From: Branchipolynoe longqiensis
Lineage: Eukaryota; Annelida; Polychaeta; Phyllodocida; Polynoidae
Direction of reading: 5' to 3'
Assembly: GCA_030323885.1 (NCBI GenBank)
Contig: CM059186.1
Coordinates: 23,331,849-23,395,848, forward strand
DNA: 64,000 bases
Below are positions 45,501-57,000 of this stretch, one piece after another; position 1 is the first letter of the stretch, and each line of letters opens with the position of its first letter. Position numbers and translations under genes: made by a program. The notes under the pieces are model-generated. The model was given only the letters and a program-made list of their open reading frames with translations. It did no database searches and was not told the DNA's origin.

Positions 45501-45949
45501 ATAAAAGTCACCCAGAAATTCCCAAATATTTTACAATAGTGTTGAGGGTTCGAGGCCGGCTTAACAAGACTACCAGTCAAACCAAGCATGATACATAGGA
45601 GAGGTTAGAACAATTCAGGAAATATTTCATTCACATTTTCACAAGACAATATGTCTTGATGGGGTAAATTAGAGGGGTTACTTAGAAAAATTCAGAAGGG
45701 AATTACTTTCCATTGTCATAAGTAAATACTTTCAATAAAGAACAGAGGGTAGAGCAATCCGGGAAACACATACAATGGTAATATTACTGCAAATTGTGTT
45801 TGTGCGATTTGCCTAATGGGTTTGTGCAAAGTGCCCCACGTTCCTTGATTGCTGCTTTATATGCATAATAAATAGGAACACATCCACATTTGCTGCTTGT
45901 CTGCATTGCCATTGCATTCAAATTAAAACCTGATTGTAGGTAAACACGC
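45501..45949. other. no gene recognised
   Basis: AT-rich spacer; nothing identifiable. Confidence 0.4.
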
Positions 45950-46270
45950 GAGTTTTTTTCTTTTTTTTTCTTGAAGATTTATACTGCCTATCATGGATAA
46001 GTCTGAATAGACTTGTTTTCACCATTATACAGTTTGTCGATAGAAAGCCAGAGCCTACACTTTTACTGACCCAAGGGATTCTTAACCTCCCACACCACAT
46101 AGACATGGTATGAGAGCAACTGGCCTTTGCTGACACTGTAAGTTATACACAGCGGTGGAAATCCAAATTGGCAGAGATGGGGGCATGGGGAATCGAACCA
46201 CCAACCTTCCGATTAGGAGTCTGACCTAGGAAAAAAGACAGACACTCTAACCACTCCACCACAGAGAACA
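45950..46270 (-). mobile_element. second tRNA-derived SINE family
   Basis: The minus strand has GTGGTGGAGTGGTTAGAGTG (A-box region) and TGGTGGTTCGATTCCCCATG (B box), a ~230-bp body and an A-rich 3' end (AGAAAAAAAAAGAAAAAAAC). The tail differs from family A. Confidence 0.75.
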
Positions 46271-46362
46271 CCACAAGATATGAGTCTGTTTTAAAGAATG
46301 GCGTACCTTAGCCGATATCAAAGATTGAGTGACTTAAAAGAAATATCAATCAGGTCTCGATA

Positions 46363-46425
46363 TTAAAGTTGTACAATCTGATGAAAGCATATATATTTTC
46401 CAAAGCTAAGCATTTATCTAGCAGT
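46363..46425 (+). mobile_element. family T MITE, left-end fragment
   Basis: TTAAAGTTGTACAATCTGAT followed by GAAAGCATATATATTTTCCA, a diverged left end. Confidence 0.6.
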
Positions 46426-46582
46426 GACTTTTTTCCCACTTGCACAATTTTCTACTTGACCGAGTGGAAAAACGGCTTACCCAAGCCCAAGTCAGCCAAT
46501 TGAAACAGAAATTGGCTTCAGTGGGTGGGCACACATTAATTAGGCAACTTTGACCATCTAAGCTGCAAGGGTCTGTGGGATT

Positions 46583-46910
46583 AGCCCCACCAGATGGCCG
46601 AATGAGTTGAGCGTTGTATCTCCCGTTTTGGTAGATTGTGGGATTCGAACCCACAGGTTCGAGCCCTGGTCGAGTCAAATCAATGACGTAAAAATTGATA
46701 ATTGTTGCTTCCTAGCCAGACGCACGGTATTATTAGGATAGGGCAAGGACTGGTTGGCTCGACGTCAGGATAATGTGACTGAGTGGGACATCATGTCATA
46801 GTGCTGGTGCCCTGGTCTCTCAGTGGGGCAGCACTACAAAGTCGGTACCCATCTTGATATGACCTTAGATGTTGCTAGGACGTAACGAAACAACAAACAA
46901 AAACAAATCC
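46583..46910 (+). mobile_element. tRNA-SINE family A, full length
   Basis: The head CCCCACCAGATGGCCGAATG is followed by the B box GGGATTCGAACCC, then body and tail. A small deletion precedes AAGTCGGTACCC. Confidence 0.92.
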
Positions 46911-47028
46911 AACAACGAACCAACTATTATGGTTATGGGATAATACACTTACTAATAATAATGTTGCATGGCTAATCAGTGCCACAGCTTCAGCGTATTG
47001 CCAATCAGTTGACATTATTGCATCTTTA

Positions 47029-47510
47029 TGGTGCTGTCACATTACAATGCTTCTCGCCGTCGCACCGCCAACGTGCAAAATCACTTTTTAACGTCGAGAC
47101 ACGTAAAACTTTTCGGCGTCAGCGCAACGTATTGGTAGTGTGCGGCCGACATTGTGGTAACGTATATCGACGCGTGAGAAAAAAAAAAGAAAAGTTTGGC
47201 GCAACGTGTGGGAACGAGCCTCACGCGTGCGCAGCGTGTGCCTAGCATTCGCATAATGTTATTCCAGCGCGTCTAACGTATCTCGACGTGCCCCTAACGT
47301 GCACCCGCGCGTTGTCGCACGTCGAAAGTTTTGTGCAAGCACAAAACTTTGCCGACCCCCTGATGCGCGCCGACGACCATCGCCGTAGATCAACGTATAC
47401 CAATGCGCGCCTAACACGCGTATCGCTTCCTGACGTATCCTGACGTAGCGCCAACAAAATTACATAAGTCGACGTGCGTTGGCAAGAAGCGTCGTAATGT
47501 GACAGCACCA
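47029..47510. mobile_element. Harbinger-like MITE with TTA target duplication, copy 1
   Basis: TGGTGCTGTCACATTAC at the left is perfectly inverted at the right (GTAATGTGACAGCACCA), with TTA on both outer sides (47026-47028 and 47511-47513). The 482-bp interior is CpG-rich (GCGCAACG, CGTCGAC) and matches 56418-56977 in the opposite orientation. A 3-bp TTA/TAA duplication is the PIF/Harbinger signature. No transposase gene. Confidence 0.88.
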
Positions 47511-47690
47511 TTACGGCCGCCGGCAACAGGCCATGGAGCCTACACGCATTGGTAATAGACGCACCGGGGCCCAGTTGTGGGAACCCTGTCCCACGGTCCG
47601 GATACGTCTCAGTGCAAGGCATGCCAAAGGACAGACAGGCCATTGTTTCACGCCTATTTATATACATTTATTTATGTGTATATATGTATA

Positions 47691-47873
47691 CAGTAAAACC
47701 TTTCTATACCGACCCCTCCACAGATCGACCACTCCCCTATATCGATCGCTTTATTTGGGTCCCAACAATACCATTATAAAATATAAGGATATTCTAACTC
47801 TCTAAACCGACCACCTCCCTAAATGGACCACTTAGAGTCGGTCCCAAGGTCGGTCGATTTAGAGGTTTTACTG
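47691..47873. mobile_element. mariner-like MITE, CAGTAAAACC ends, copy 1
   Basis: CAGTAAAACCTTTCTATACC at the left, TTTAGAGGTTTTACTG at the right, TA before the left end. Interior palindromic features are CGACC...GGTCG. Same family as 48781-48973. Confidence 0.85.
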
Positions 47874-48100
47874 CATGTATATATATATGTATATATGTAT
47901 GTATATATGTATCTATGTATATATATATATATGTATATATATATGTACATATATGTATATATATGTGTATACATGTATATATGTATGTATATGTATGTAC
48001 ATATATATGTAATTATACATAAATACTATATTATATAAACATAAATACTATATATACATATATATATACATACATGCACATATATATACATATGTAGTAG
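47874..48100. repeat. (TATG/TATA)n microsatellite
   Basis: ATGTATATATATATGTATAT-type sequence for about 220 bp. Confidence 0.95.
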
Positions 48101-48167
48101 TCTGCACTGACCTCTCAGGCAAGTAACCACATAGACAGGTAGGCGTGGGTAGTATGGTGATATCAGG

Positions 48168-48250
48168 GAGCCTAGGTGGTGTAATGGTTAATGGTTAGCA
48201 CACTGGTCCGGAATGCAAAGAGATATGGGTTCGAGCCCCGCTCTAGGTGC
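48168..48250 (+). repeat. tRNA-like sequence, probably a SINE head
   Basis: GTGGTGTAATGGTTA is repeated partly (ATGGTTAATGGTTAG) before GCACACTGGTCC. GGTTCGAGCCCCGCTCTAGG supplies a B box and an arm complementary to the start (CCTAGG). The duplicated ATGGTTA and the absence of a normal anticodon arm argue against a working tRNA gene. Confidence 0.6.
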
Positions 48251-48459
48251 AATATTTCCCATTTTCATCACCCCACAACACATATATGTATATATATGTG
48301 ATGTATAACGAATTATGCGAGTATAAAGATATGTAAGGGTTAATAATTATTATTTGTTATACTCCGTAAGACCAACACTGTACCACTGGCTCCACCTACA
48401 CCCATCGTCACCACCTACATATGCATATGTACATTATATGTACATATCAAATGTATAAT

Positions 48460-48566
48460 AAGTGCACCAATATCGAAGTTAGATATGTCAAAATAAAATC
48501 TGGATAAGTTTGTTTGTTTGTGTTTTACGCCCTAACAACATCTAAGGTTATATCAGGACAGGTGTA
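48460..48566. mobile_element. family T MITE fragment followed by SINE tail
   Basis: 48463-48507 (AGTGCACCAATATCGAAGTT) is family T. 48508-48566 is a minus-strand copy of only the SINE family A tail (CCTGATATAACCTTAGATGT read in reverse). Confidence 0.65.
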
Positions 48567-48780
48567 GGTAAGTACTTTGGTTTAGAACCATTACAGAACA
48601 ATTACATCTTGCAAACCTCAAATTAATCAACTATTTATGACCGCAAAAATATGAATAACAGTAGGACTTCCACCGTTGCGCTTACTTGTGTGCTACATAG
48701 GCCTACTTCAGATCTTAATCCTTTAACTCCTTATCTCTTTATCTACATGCGTATATGTACATCTACAGTATGGACATCTA

Positions 48781-48973
48781 CAGTAAAACCTCTCTAAATC
48801 GACCGACTATGGGACAGACTTTAAATAGTCCATTTAGGAAGGTGGTCGGTTATGGAGGTTTGTTTTAATCGTTGCAATGGTATTGTATGGGCAATCGTTT
48901 GGGACCCAAATAAAGCAATTGATATAGGGGAGTGGTCGATCTGTGGAGGTGGTCGGTTAGAGAGGTTTTACTG
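48781..48973. mobile_element. mariner-like MITE, CAGTAAAACC ends, copy 2
   Basis: CAGTAAAACCTCTCTAAATC at the left, GTTAGAGAGGTTTTACTG at the right, flanked by TA on both sides (48779-48780, 48974-48975). Confidence 0.88.
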
Positions 48974-48975
48974 TA

Positions 48976-49725
48976 TATGTAAGAGACAGAATGGTAGCTG
49001 TGCCTCTGCACTGACGTACATTGCTTGTTTGTTTGATTATAAATTGTGACGTTATATTTAGCCGACTTTAATGCTTAATGTTGACAATAAATCATGAGGG
49101 ATTCGCGTGCTAGTGGGTTATGTTGAAAACGGACCTCTAAGTGAAGTGACTTTTATTTTTAAATGAGTTGGCATTTGAGTTTAAACTTGGCAGTGGTTCT
49201 ATTTAAATTTCACTTATATCTAAACTGACGAATACTTTCTAGCTCAGAAAAGAAAGCCACAATCTGTAGAGGGGAAATCACTAGAGCTGATGAGGCACCT
49301 GTGCTAAAAACAGAAAGAACCAACTGTGGGTGCTTCGACAGAAGCATATTGGCTATGAGCACAAAAGCTTGGAATAGACAAAGCAGTGATTTAAGAAACA
49401 CCAAAACACTAAAAGAATACAAAAAAAAGGAGAAATACTCGAAGTGAGATATAGATAAAGAAATATTTACTAAGGAGTAGATCAGTAAGTAAGCCATAAA
49501 ACATCACAAACCAATAGGAGACACCGTACTAAACAACTACTGATCACGTAAGTGCCAGGCAAGACATGCAGTTGAAATAATTGGAGGTGTCTCTAAAGCG
49601 AAATGAGCTGAAAACAACCCCAAAATTATCCACAAACCTAACCTTGAAAGGTGTGACCCCCCCCCTCCAAAAAAGAACAACCCCAAAAATGCCCACAAAC
49701 ACACAAAAACACACAACCTAACATT
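48976..49725. other. no gene recognised; family T fragment
   Basis: 49130-49200 (GTGACTTTTATTTTTAAATG, GGCAGTGGTTCTATTTAAAT) is a worn piece of family T. A 95-codon minus-strand frame at 49210-49497 is hydrophobic but has no motif. No gene is called. Confidence 0.4.
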
Positions 49726-49890
49726 ACCTAGATTAAAACATTAATTCTAGTATACCTAGATTAAAACATTAATTCTAGTATACCTAGATTAAAACATTAA
49801 TTCTAGTATACCTAGATTAAAACATTAATTCTAGTATACCTAGATTAAAACATTAATTCTAGTATACCTAGATTAAAACATTAATTCTAT
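49726..49890. repeat. 28-bp tandem repeat, six near-identical copies
   Basis: ACCTAGATTAAAACATTAAT then TCTAGTAT, head to tail without spacers. The lack of divergence indicates recent expansion. Confidence 0.95.
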
Positions 49891-50437
49891 GTATAGAAGG
49901 TACTACAAATGTTAACTATGTAAAAGAATGTATTTGAAAACAACAGATAGAGGCAACTCCCAGATTTTACACCAAACAACTTTGCAGAAATTATTGATAA
50001 ATGAAATCAATCCCGATGGATTATGACCGCTACTGCACAGCGGCGAAAACAAGTGGGTGCACTTAACTGTTATGAGCAGAATAAACAAACGATCACCAAA
50101 AAAAAAAAAAAGCAAATTACTACTATGAGAGAAACGATTAAGCGCCTGTGATAAACTATATATAAATAAATGATTTGGGGATATATATGTAGAGATAACT
50201 ATATAAATAATAATACATATATCACCAAATCAAAATGTATATATGTACACATATATCACAAAATCATTTATTTATTTAGTTTGTCACCTGTGCTTAATCA
50301 TATAATTATATGTTTCTTTGTTTTGTTTGTTTTTGTTTTACGTCCCGTCCCATCACATCCCCTCCCCTCCCATCACATCACATCCCATCCCCTCCCACTC
50401 CACCCCTCCCCTCCCATCCCAGGAGGGGTGGAGGGGG

Positions 50438-50440
<3 letters not shown>
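49891..50440. other. no gene; C/T-rich tract at the end
   Basis: Unassigned AT-rich sequence followed by CCCATCACATCCCCTCCC-type low complexity (50345-50425). Confidence 0.45.
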
Positions 50441-50497
<57 letters not shown>

Positions 50498-51160
50498 GTT
50501 CGTGGATGTATTTCAATACTAAAACAAATATCACTAAATATCATTAAAAGTGGGATACGATATCGGTATTAGGTATACCAGTCGCTTTAGGAAGAAAGAC
50601 AGAGAAGGTATTTTCGTGTATTTAAAAAAAAAATAATAAAACAAAAATCACTAATGATTACTACAAGTCAACTGGGATATAATATTGTCAATAACCAAAC
50701 CCTTTATAAAGAGGATGAGAATTGCGATATATTTTCGTGTATTTATTTAAATAATACTTTTTTTTATTTTAAACACTAAGAATCATTTCAACTGGGATAG
50801 GTCTATCAGACTCTTTGGGAAAAGAGAGAGAAAGAGCATTATCATGGGGATCTATTTAAAGAATAAAACAAAAACTAATCAGAATCATTACAACTGGCAT
50901 ATGATATTGTTAAATCTGCCTTTACACAGGGTCTTTGCGAAAACGGAGAGAGAGAGAGAGAAAGTGTTTTTTCATGGATTTATTTAAATAATATCCTGAT
51001 ATAACTTTAGATGTTCCCAGGATGTAAAACCCCCAACATATAAACAAAGCCATTTAAATAATATAACAAAAATCACTCTTAAAAAAAGCATTCCAATTAG
51101 GATTCTATATTGTTTTTAATCTCCCATATCAGTCCATTTGGTGAAAGAGAGAGAGAGGGC
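50441..51160. repeat. degenerate ~110-130-bp tandem repeat with embedded (GA)n
   Basis: About five units, each with a GAGAGAGA run, then TTTTCGTGTATTTATTTAAA, AACAAAAATCACTAA, CAACTGGGATA and CTCTTTGG. The first GA run (50441-50493) is the longest. A SINE tail is inserted in the last unit at 50995-51050. Confidence 0.75.
50995..51050 (+). mobile_element. tail-only SINE family A insertion
   Basis: CCTGATATAACTTTAGATGT through ACCCCCAACATATAAACAAA, nothing upstream of the tail. ATTTAAATAATAT occurs on both sides, although the host repeat itself contains this string. Confidence 0.7.
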
Positions 51161-51300
51161 AGAGAGAGGGAGAGAGGGAGGACATGGGGGCAGAGAGAGA
51201 GGTGGGCAGAGAAGGGGAGATAGGCAGAGAGAATGGAGGCAGAAAGAGAAAATGCGAGTGGGGGGTAGGGGTGCTACCTGTCTTACTGACTACACACACG

Positions 51301-51582
51301 CTACCGGAAATAGAAAGCGAGAAAGCCCCCCCCCCCCCCGCTCCCGCCCCCAACAGGCTCTCCCTGTCCAGTGTAGGCAGCGGCTTCCCGGAATGTGTTA
51401 TTAATTTCTAAAGGCGCACACGCCATATTTCCATTTGTGTTTGAGAACGGACGCCGAGCGATAGACTTCCGGCGTCCATTACTGTATTGCGACTTGTTTG
51501 ATGTGAGTCTGTAACCGTTCCATGTATAAGAGACACCCGCCAACCACTCCGATTTCACCGTGCTTTTACCATTTTCCGCCAA
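51301..51582 (-). CDS. unassigned open frame with coding-like composition
   Basis: 93 codons from an ATG at 51582, beginning MAENGKSTVKSEWLAGVSY. It ends in a Gly run caused by the poly-C tract at 51330-51342. The first 75 codons are of mixed composition and non-repetitive, so a 5' coding exon on the minus strand is conceivable. I recognise no domain and see no partner exon. Confidence 0.2.
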   Translation of the reverse strand: MAENGKSTVKSEWLAGVSYTWNGYRLTSNKSQYSNGRRKSIARRPFSNTNGNMACAPLEINNTFREAAAYTGQGEPVGGGSGGGGGFLAFYFR

Positions 51583-51649
51583 ATAGGTTGACTGCTCCTC
51601 ATAGTAGTCATAGGCTTAGTACTACTGGAGAATTATGGAAAATTCACCA

Positions 51650-51905
51650 GATTTTCTTCCTTCTCCGCCTTCCCCATCTCCTCCTTCCATTTCCACTTCT
51701 CCTCCTTCCCCATCTGCTCCTCTTCCTTATCCTTCCCCATCTCCTCCTTCTCTTTCCACATCTCCATCTGCACCTCTTCCTCCTCCTTCCCGATCTCCTC
51801 TTCCTCCTCCTTCCCGATCTCCTCTTCCTCCTCCTTCCCCATCTCCTCTTCCTCCTCCTTCCCCATCTCCTCTTCCTCCTCCTTCCTCCTCCTTCCCGAT
51901 CTCTT
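51650..51905. repeat. CCTTCC/CTCCTC pyrimidine minisatellite
   Basis: CCTTCCCCATCTCCTCTTCC-type units. Ser/Pro-rich, Leu-rich and Glu/Lys-rich frames on the two strands are repeat artefacts. Confidence 0.93.
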
Positions 51906-52077
51906 TCGTGCTTTATTCTGATAGCGTTTGATTCCATCTGAGTACCACCTGAAAAGTTAGGCCCTCTGATACTAGTAATAGCAGTTAGTAAATGTGGGTA
52001 ACTGCTCTGTTTTCGGAAATTGTCTAGTTTCATCTGATTATGATTTTTTAATTATATTAATTTCCCCCCGCTTGCAG

Positions 52078-52223
52078 AATCCTTCCCAGTGGGGTTGTGG
52101 ATGAAGAACGCCAGCACAAATACAGCAACAACACCAACAACAACAAGAACAGCAACACCACCTGCCAGGCATGCATTAGCGAACAGGCTGGCCATGTGTG
52201 TGACCCCGTCATCATGTCGTCCT
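52078..52223 (+). CDS. RYK-like exon 1, part before the SINE
   Basis: The acceptor is TTTCCCCCCGCTTGCAG. The frame [15 protein letters not shown] is open, runs through an Asn/Thr stretch and a two-Cys segment (TCQACISEQ), and reaches the SINE in the phase that matches the ATG at 52557. No known domain; presumably juxtamembrane linker. It could also be unrelated chance sequence. Confidence 0.5.
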
Positions 52224-54049
52224 ACCGGGCGTGGTGGCCGAATCAATAGAACGCAGGCCTCCCGTGCGGGAGATCGAGAGTTTGATTCCCAGTTGAGTCA
52301 AACCGATGACTTACAAAATTGATACTTGTCGCTTCCTAGCCTGGCGCTCGGCATTAATAGGATAGGGTAACGACTGGTTAGCTCAGCAGACAGAGTGGGA
52401 TATCGGGTCATGTTGCTAGTGGCCTGATTTCCCAGTGGGGGCAGCATTATAAAGTCGCCATGAGTGTGCGCTGTCATAAGTCGGGACCCGTTCTGATATT
52501 ATGACCTTAGATGTTGCCAGGACGTAAAACTCCAACAACCAACCAACCAATCAACCATGTCTTACTCGTCGTCCAACCTGGACGCCGACCCAAGCCCCGC
52601 TTACACGGCCTACAACCCCAAGCGCGGCGTGGCATGGGCGCCGCGCCGGGTACATGTGTACGACGACGGCCGGGGGGACGGCTGCGTCAGCTCCGACTCG
52701 GAGCCCGAGGGGGACAGCGCCGGGACCCGCCGGACCCGGAAGCCCCGGCGCCCGGTGCGGCGCCGCTCGAGCTCTTTGAGTCTGTCGGCCAGCCTCAGCT
52801 CCGTGTTCGGCTCCCTCACCAACCTGCTCACCACTCCTCGGCTCAGACGCAAAGTGCATGGCTGTGAGGAGTCTCCCAGGGCACCGATACCGCCGCCGCC
52901 GGCCCTGGTCGCCGGCACTGTGGGCGGTGAGAGCCGGCGTGACGGCGGTGACAGCCCGCCCCGTGGACCCGGGGGACAGCCGTCGGTGTCAGGCCCTCAC
53001 ACCCACCGAGCTACCGGCCCCGCCGCCGGCCAGGCCCGCCCGGGCGCCTTTGGGCGAATACAATGCGCACTGCCCGACTACCCAACCAGCTTCCGCCGGA
53101 ACCAGCAGCGACACCGGAACCGGAACCTCAACTCGGACGATTCCGGCTGTACTAGTGCTACTTCCACTTCTACTTCCGGTCGGCCGGCGCCGATGATGGC
53201 CTTTCGGTTTGGCGGCAGCGGCGGCGGGTCCAGTGTCAACTCTGATGGCGCCAAGTTCTCGACTGACTCACCAGACGGCAGCACCAGGACGCGGCGCTGC
53301 AGCGACGTGTGCGACGAGGGGTTCGGGGACTTGTCGCCAGGTGGCAGCTCCGGGGGCGGCGGGTCGCCGGGGGCCGCCGTCGGGTCGCCGTGCTTCGCTG
53401 ACGTAGAGCGGGGCCTGACAGAGCTGCTGCTGAGGGGACTGGGGCAGCGGGAGGAGGACGTGGCGCAGGTGGCTATTGACCGGCGACACCTGCGTAGTGG
53501 CCGACTTGTTGTGAACGGTAGGGCACCCTTCTTTCTTTTTTGTAATAAAATTTAGTTTTTTTGTTTATTAAAGCTGCATAGTCCGATGAAAACATCAAAT
53601 TTTCAATACCAAAAGAATTATTGGGATTGGATTCTACATATCTAACTTAGTGGATACTGGTGCATTTATTAAACATTTGTTGCCACATAGAAGGGAATAC
53701 TCAGCAATTTAATAGAAGCTATTACTGCAGAAGCCTATAGTCTCAGAGTTTTGGCATGCTTGCCAAAATTAATTTGGCATGGTTGCACTTCAAATATCTC
53801 AAAAGTTAGCCATTTGAAATAAAACCTACTTCAATGTAAAGTAATGTAGGTTATAACAATCAACTTGATATATTTATCTCAGAAAATAACAGAAACTCAA
53901 AGCCATCGGACTATGCAACTTTAAGTGCGGTTTTGATATAATGTCTCATCCTACATGATTGATTTCCCACTGAGTGTAAATATATTAAATTAGTCCAGGA
54001 ATGATGACAAGTGTGTTCAATTTGAACTCACGGATTGGAGTTTTACTGT

Positions 54050-54099
<50 letters not shown>

Positions 54100-57000
54100 T
54101 ATTATAGGTACTATTATATATAATATTATATAGATATATAATATTATATATAATATATATTTAAACAATATGTATTATATATGTATATTATATATAGCAT
54201 ATATTTATATTATATATTATATGTATATTTATTATATTTATTACATTTATTATATTTACTATATTTACTGTATCATCCATATTTATTATATATATTATAA
54301 ATTGATTATGCATATATATTAAGCTATGCATGTGATGTATAAGAATAATAGATATATAAATTAACAGTAGGACAATATGTATTATATATGTATATTATAT
54401 ATAGCATATATTTTTATTATATATTATATGTATATTTATTATATTTATTACATTTATTATATTTACTATATTTACTGTATCATCCATATTTATTATATAT
54501 ATTATAAATTTACTATGCATATATATTAAGCTATATATGTGATGTATAAGAATAATAGATATATAAATTAACAGAAATCTAACGTATGGGTCACCGGGAG
54601 TCCTGTTTGTGATATTTGCTGGTAGAGCTCTCTCGTGTTTAAACTCTTGTCATCGTGCTGCCATCACTCTCCCGTCCTGATATGACCGTAGATGTTGCCA
54701 GGACGTAAAACTCCAACAAGCAACCAACCATCACTGTCTTACAGACCACTCGAGGAGCGTTTGCTGTGGCAGCCTACGCACAAAGAGCCTTTCCTACCCA
54801 TCACGAATACGAGCAGTGACGATACATATCCACAAGGGTAAGCTATAGTGGGTGCATATTGCAAGCCATATTGCAAGCCATATGGGAGTAATAGACAATA
54901 CACACCCCTGTCGAACTCCTCGTTTAATCATAACTTCATCCGATAGGCCCTGCTCCATTTTTATAAATGCACGTTGTGTCCAGTATAAGTTCACAATTAG
55001 TTTAATGTCTTTGCCATTGACACCAATATCTTGTAAACATTTGATTAACAGTTCATGATTGACTCGGTCGAAGGCCTTCTCATAGTCAATAAAGCAGGCA
55101 TAAACATCCTGGTTCACTTCACAATAACGTTCACAAATCATTCTCATATTGAAAATCCCTTCACGTGGACCTCTTCCAGATATAAACCCACTTTGTACGT
55201 TACTGATTTGTTCTTCAATTTTCTGTCTGTTTCTCAGTAAAATTATTTTCAGGATCATCTTCAACATATGACTCATCAGGCTTAGTGTTCTGTACTCAGT
55301 ACAGTACATGAATGTCAACAATCTTAGATATGCCGATGACAGTGTAATACTAGCAGACAGTGAGAAAAACCTACAAGATATAGTGAATAGAATCAATAAA
55401 GCTGGAATACTATTCAACATGAAGATGAATGCCAGGAAGACCAAAACAATGGTTATAAGTAAAAAGACAGATAAACCAAATGTCAATATAACCATAGATG
55501 GCACAAACATAGAACAAGTATCCGAATTCATATATCTCGGACAAAAGATTACAAATGATGGGAGATGTGAGGAAGAAATTAAAAGAAGGATAACAATAGC
55601 CCGAACAACATTCTCCAAAATGTATAGAGTGTTAACATCAAGTAAGATATTAATACAAACAAGGAAGCGTATTCTTCAGTGTTATGTGTGGTCTACTCTA
55701 ATGTATGGGGCAGAGACATGGACAATCTCTAAGAAAATGTACAAACGTTTAGCAGCATTTGAGATGTGGACTTATCGAAGGATGATGAAAATATCATGGA
55801 CAAAGAAGATCACCAACAAAGAAGTTCTCAGAAAAATTAAAAATAAGAAAAGCTTGTTTGCCACTATACAGACAAAGAAACTTATTTATTTTGGCCACAT
55901 CATTCGTCAGAGTTCAATATACCGTACATTGTTGGAAGGGAAGGTGAATGGCAGCAGAGGGAGAGGGAGACCAAGAACATCATGGTTTACAAATATTTCA
56001 CAGTGGACAGGCTTGAATTATTCACAGTCTATCAGAACAGCACAACATCGGGACAAGTGGAGAACCATTGCATCCAACCCTCGACTAGAGGATGGAACTA
56101 TTGATTGATTGATGGGAGTAATACTTAAAACCACATTAGAAGCCATGTTGAAAGCCGTGTTGGGTGGGAGTAATGGTGAAAGCTGTATTGGAAGCCATGT
56201 TGGAATCCATATTGGGAGTAATACTGAAATCATATTAGAAGCCATGTTGAAAGTCGTATTGGGAGTAATGCTGAAAGTTGTGATGGAAGCCATGTTGGAA
56301 GCCATATTGGGAGTAATACTAAAAGCCATGTTGGAAGCCACATTGAGATTAATACTGAAAGTCATGTTGTAAGCCATATTGGAAATCATACTGGAACCCA
56401 TTTTGTAAGTTAAATTATAGCCCTGTCACATTACGATGCTTCTCGTCAACGCGCGTCGACGTATGTAATTTTTTGGCTCTACGTCGGGATACGTCAGGAA
56501 GCGTTACGCGCGCAGTAGGCGTTTGTTGGTATACGTTGATCTACGGCGACCATCGGCGGCACGCGGCATGGTATCGGCGAAGTTTTGTGCTTGCGCAGAA
56601 CATTTTGACGTGCGACAACGCGTGGGTGCTAACATTATGGCGACGTTAGGGGTGCGTGGAGATACGTTAAATGCACTGGAATAACGTTAGGCGAATGCTA
56701 TGCACATGCCGTGCATGTGTGAGGCTCGTTGCGCCAAATGTTACTTTGTTTGTTTGTTGTTGTTTTATGTCCTAGCAACATCTAAGGTCATAACAGGACG
56801 GTGAGCCAAACTTTTTTAGTTTTTTTTCTCACGAGTCGATATACGTTACCACAACGTCAGGCGTGCGCTACCACTACGTTGCGCAAACGCTGGAAAGTTT
56901 GACATCTCTCGACGATTAAAAGTGATTTTGCGCGTTGGCGGCGTGCCGGTGAGAAGCGTCGTAATGTGACAGCACCATTAGAAGCTAGATTGCAAGCAAA

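Noticed and set aside
48168..48250. tRNA gene
   Set aside because: A and B boxes are present, but the arm is duplicated and no proper anticodon arm is visible; a SINE head is more likely. The same applies to 32062-32125 and to all family A heads.
49726..49890. CRISPR-like direct repeats of 28 bp
   Set aside because: The repeats are head to tail with no spacers, and the sequence is animal nuclear DNA; this is a tandem repeat.
51635..51931. Ser/Pro-rich protein
   Set aside because: It is a translation of a pyrimidine minisatellite, with equally open frames in other registers.
52052..52246. Minus-strand frame with a hydrophobic, transmembrane-like stretch
   Set aside because: It is the complement of an Asn/Thr-coding (AAC/ACA)n stretch in the plus-strand exon; the hydrophobic run is a shadow.
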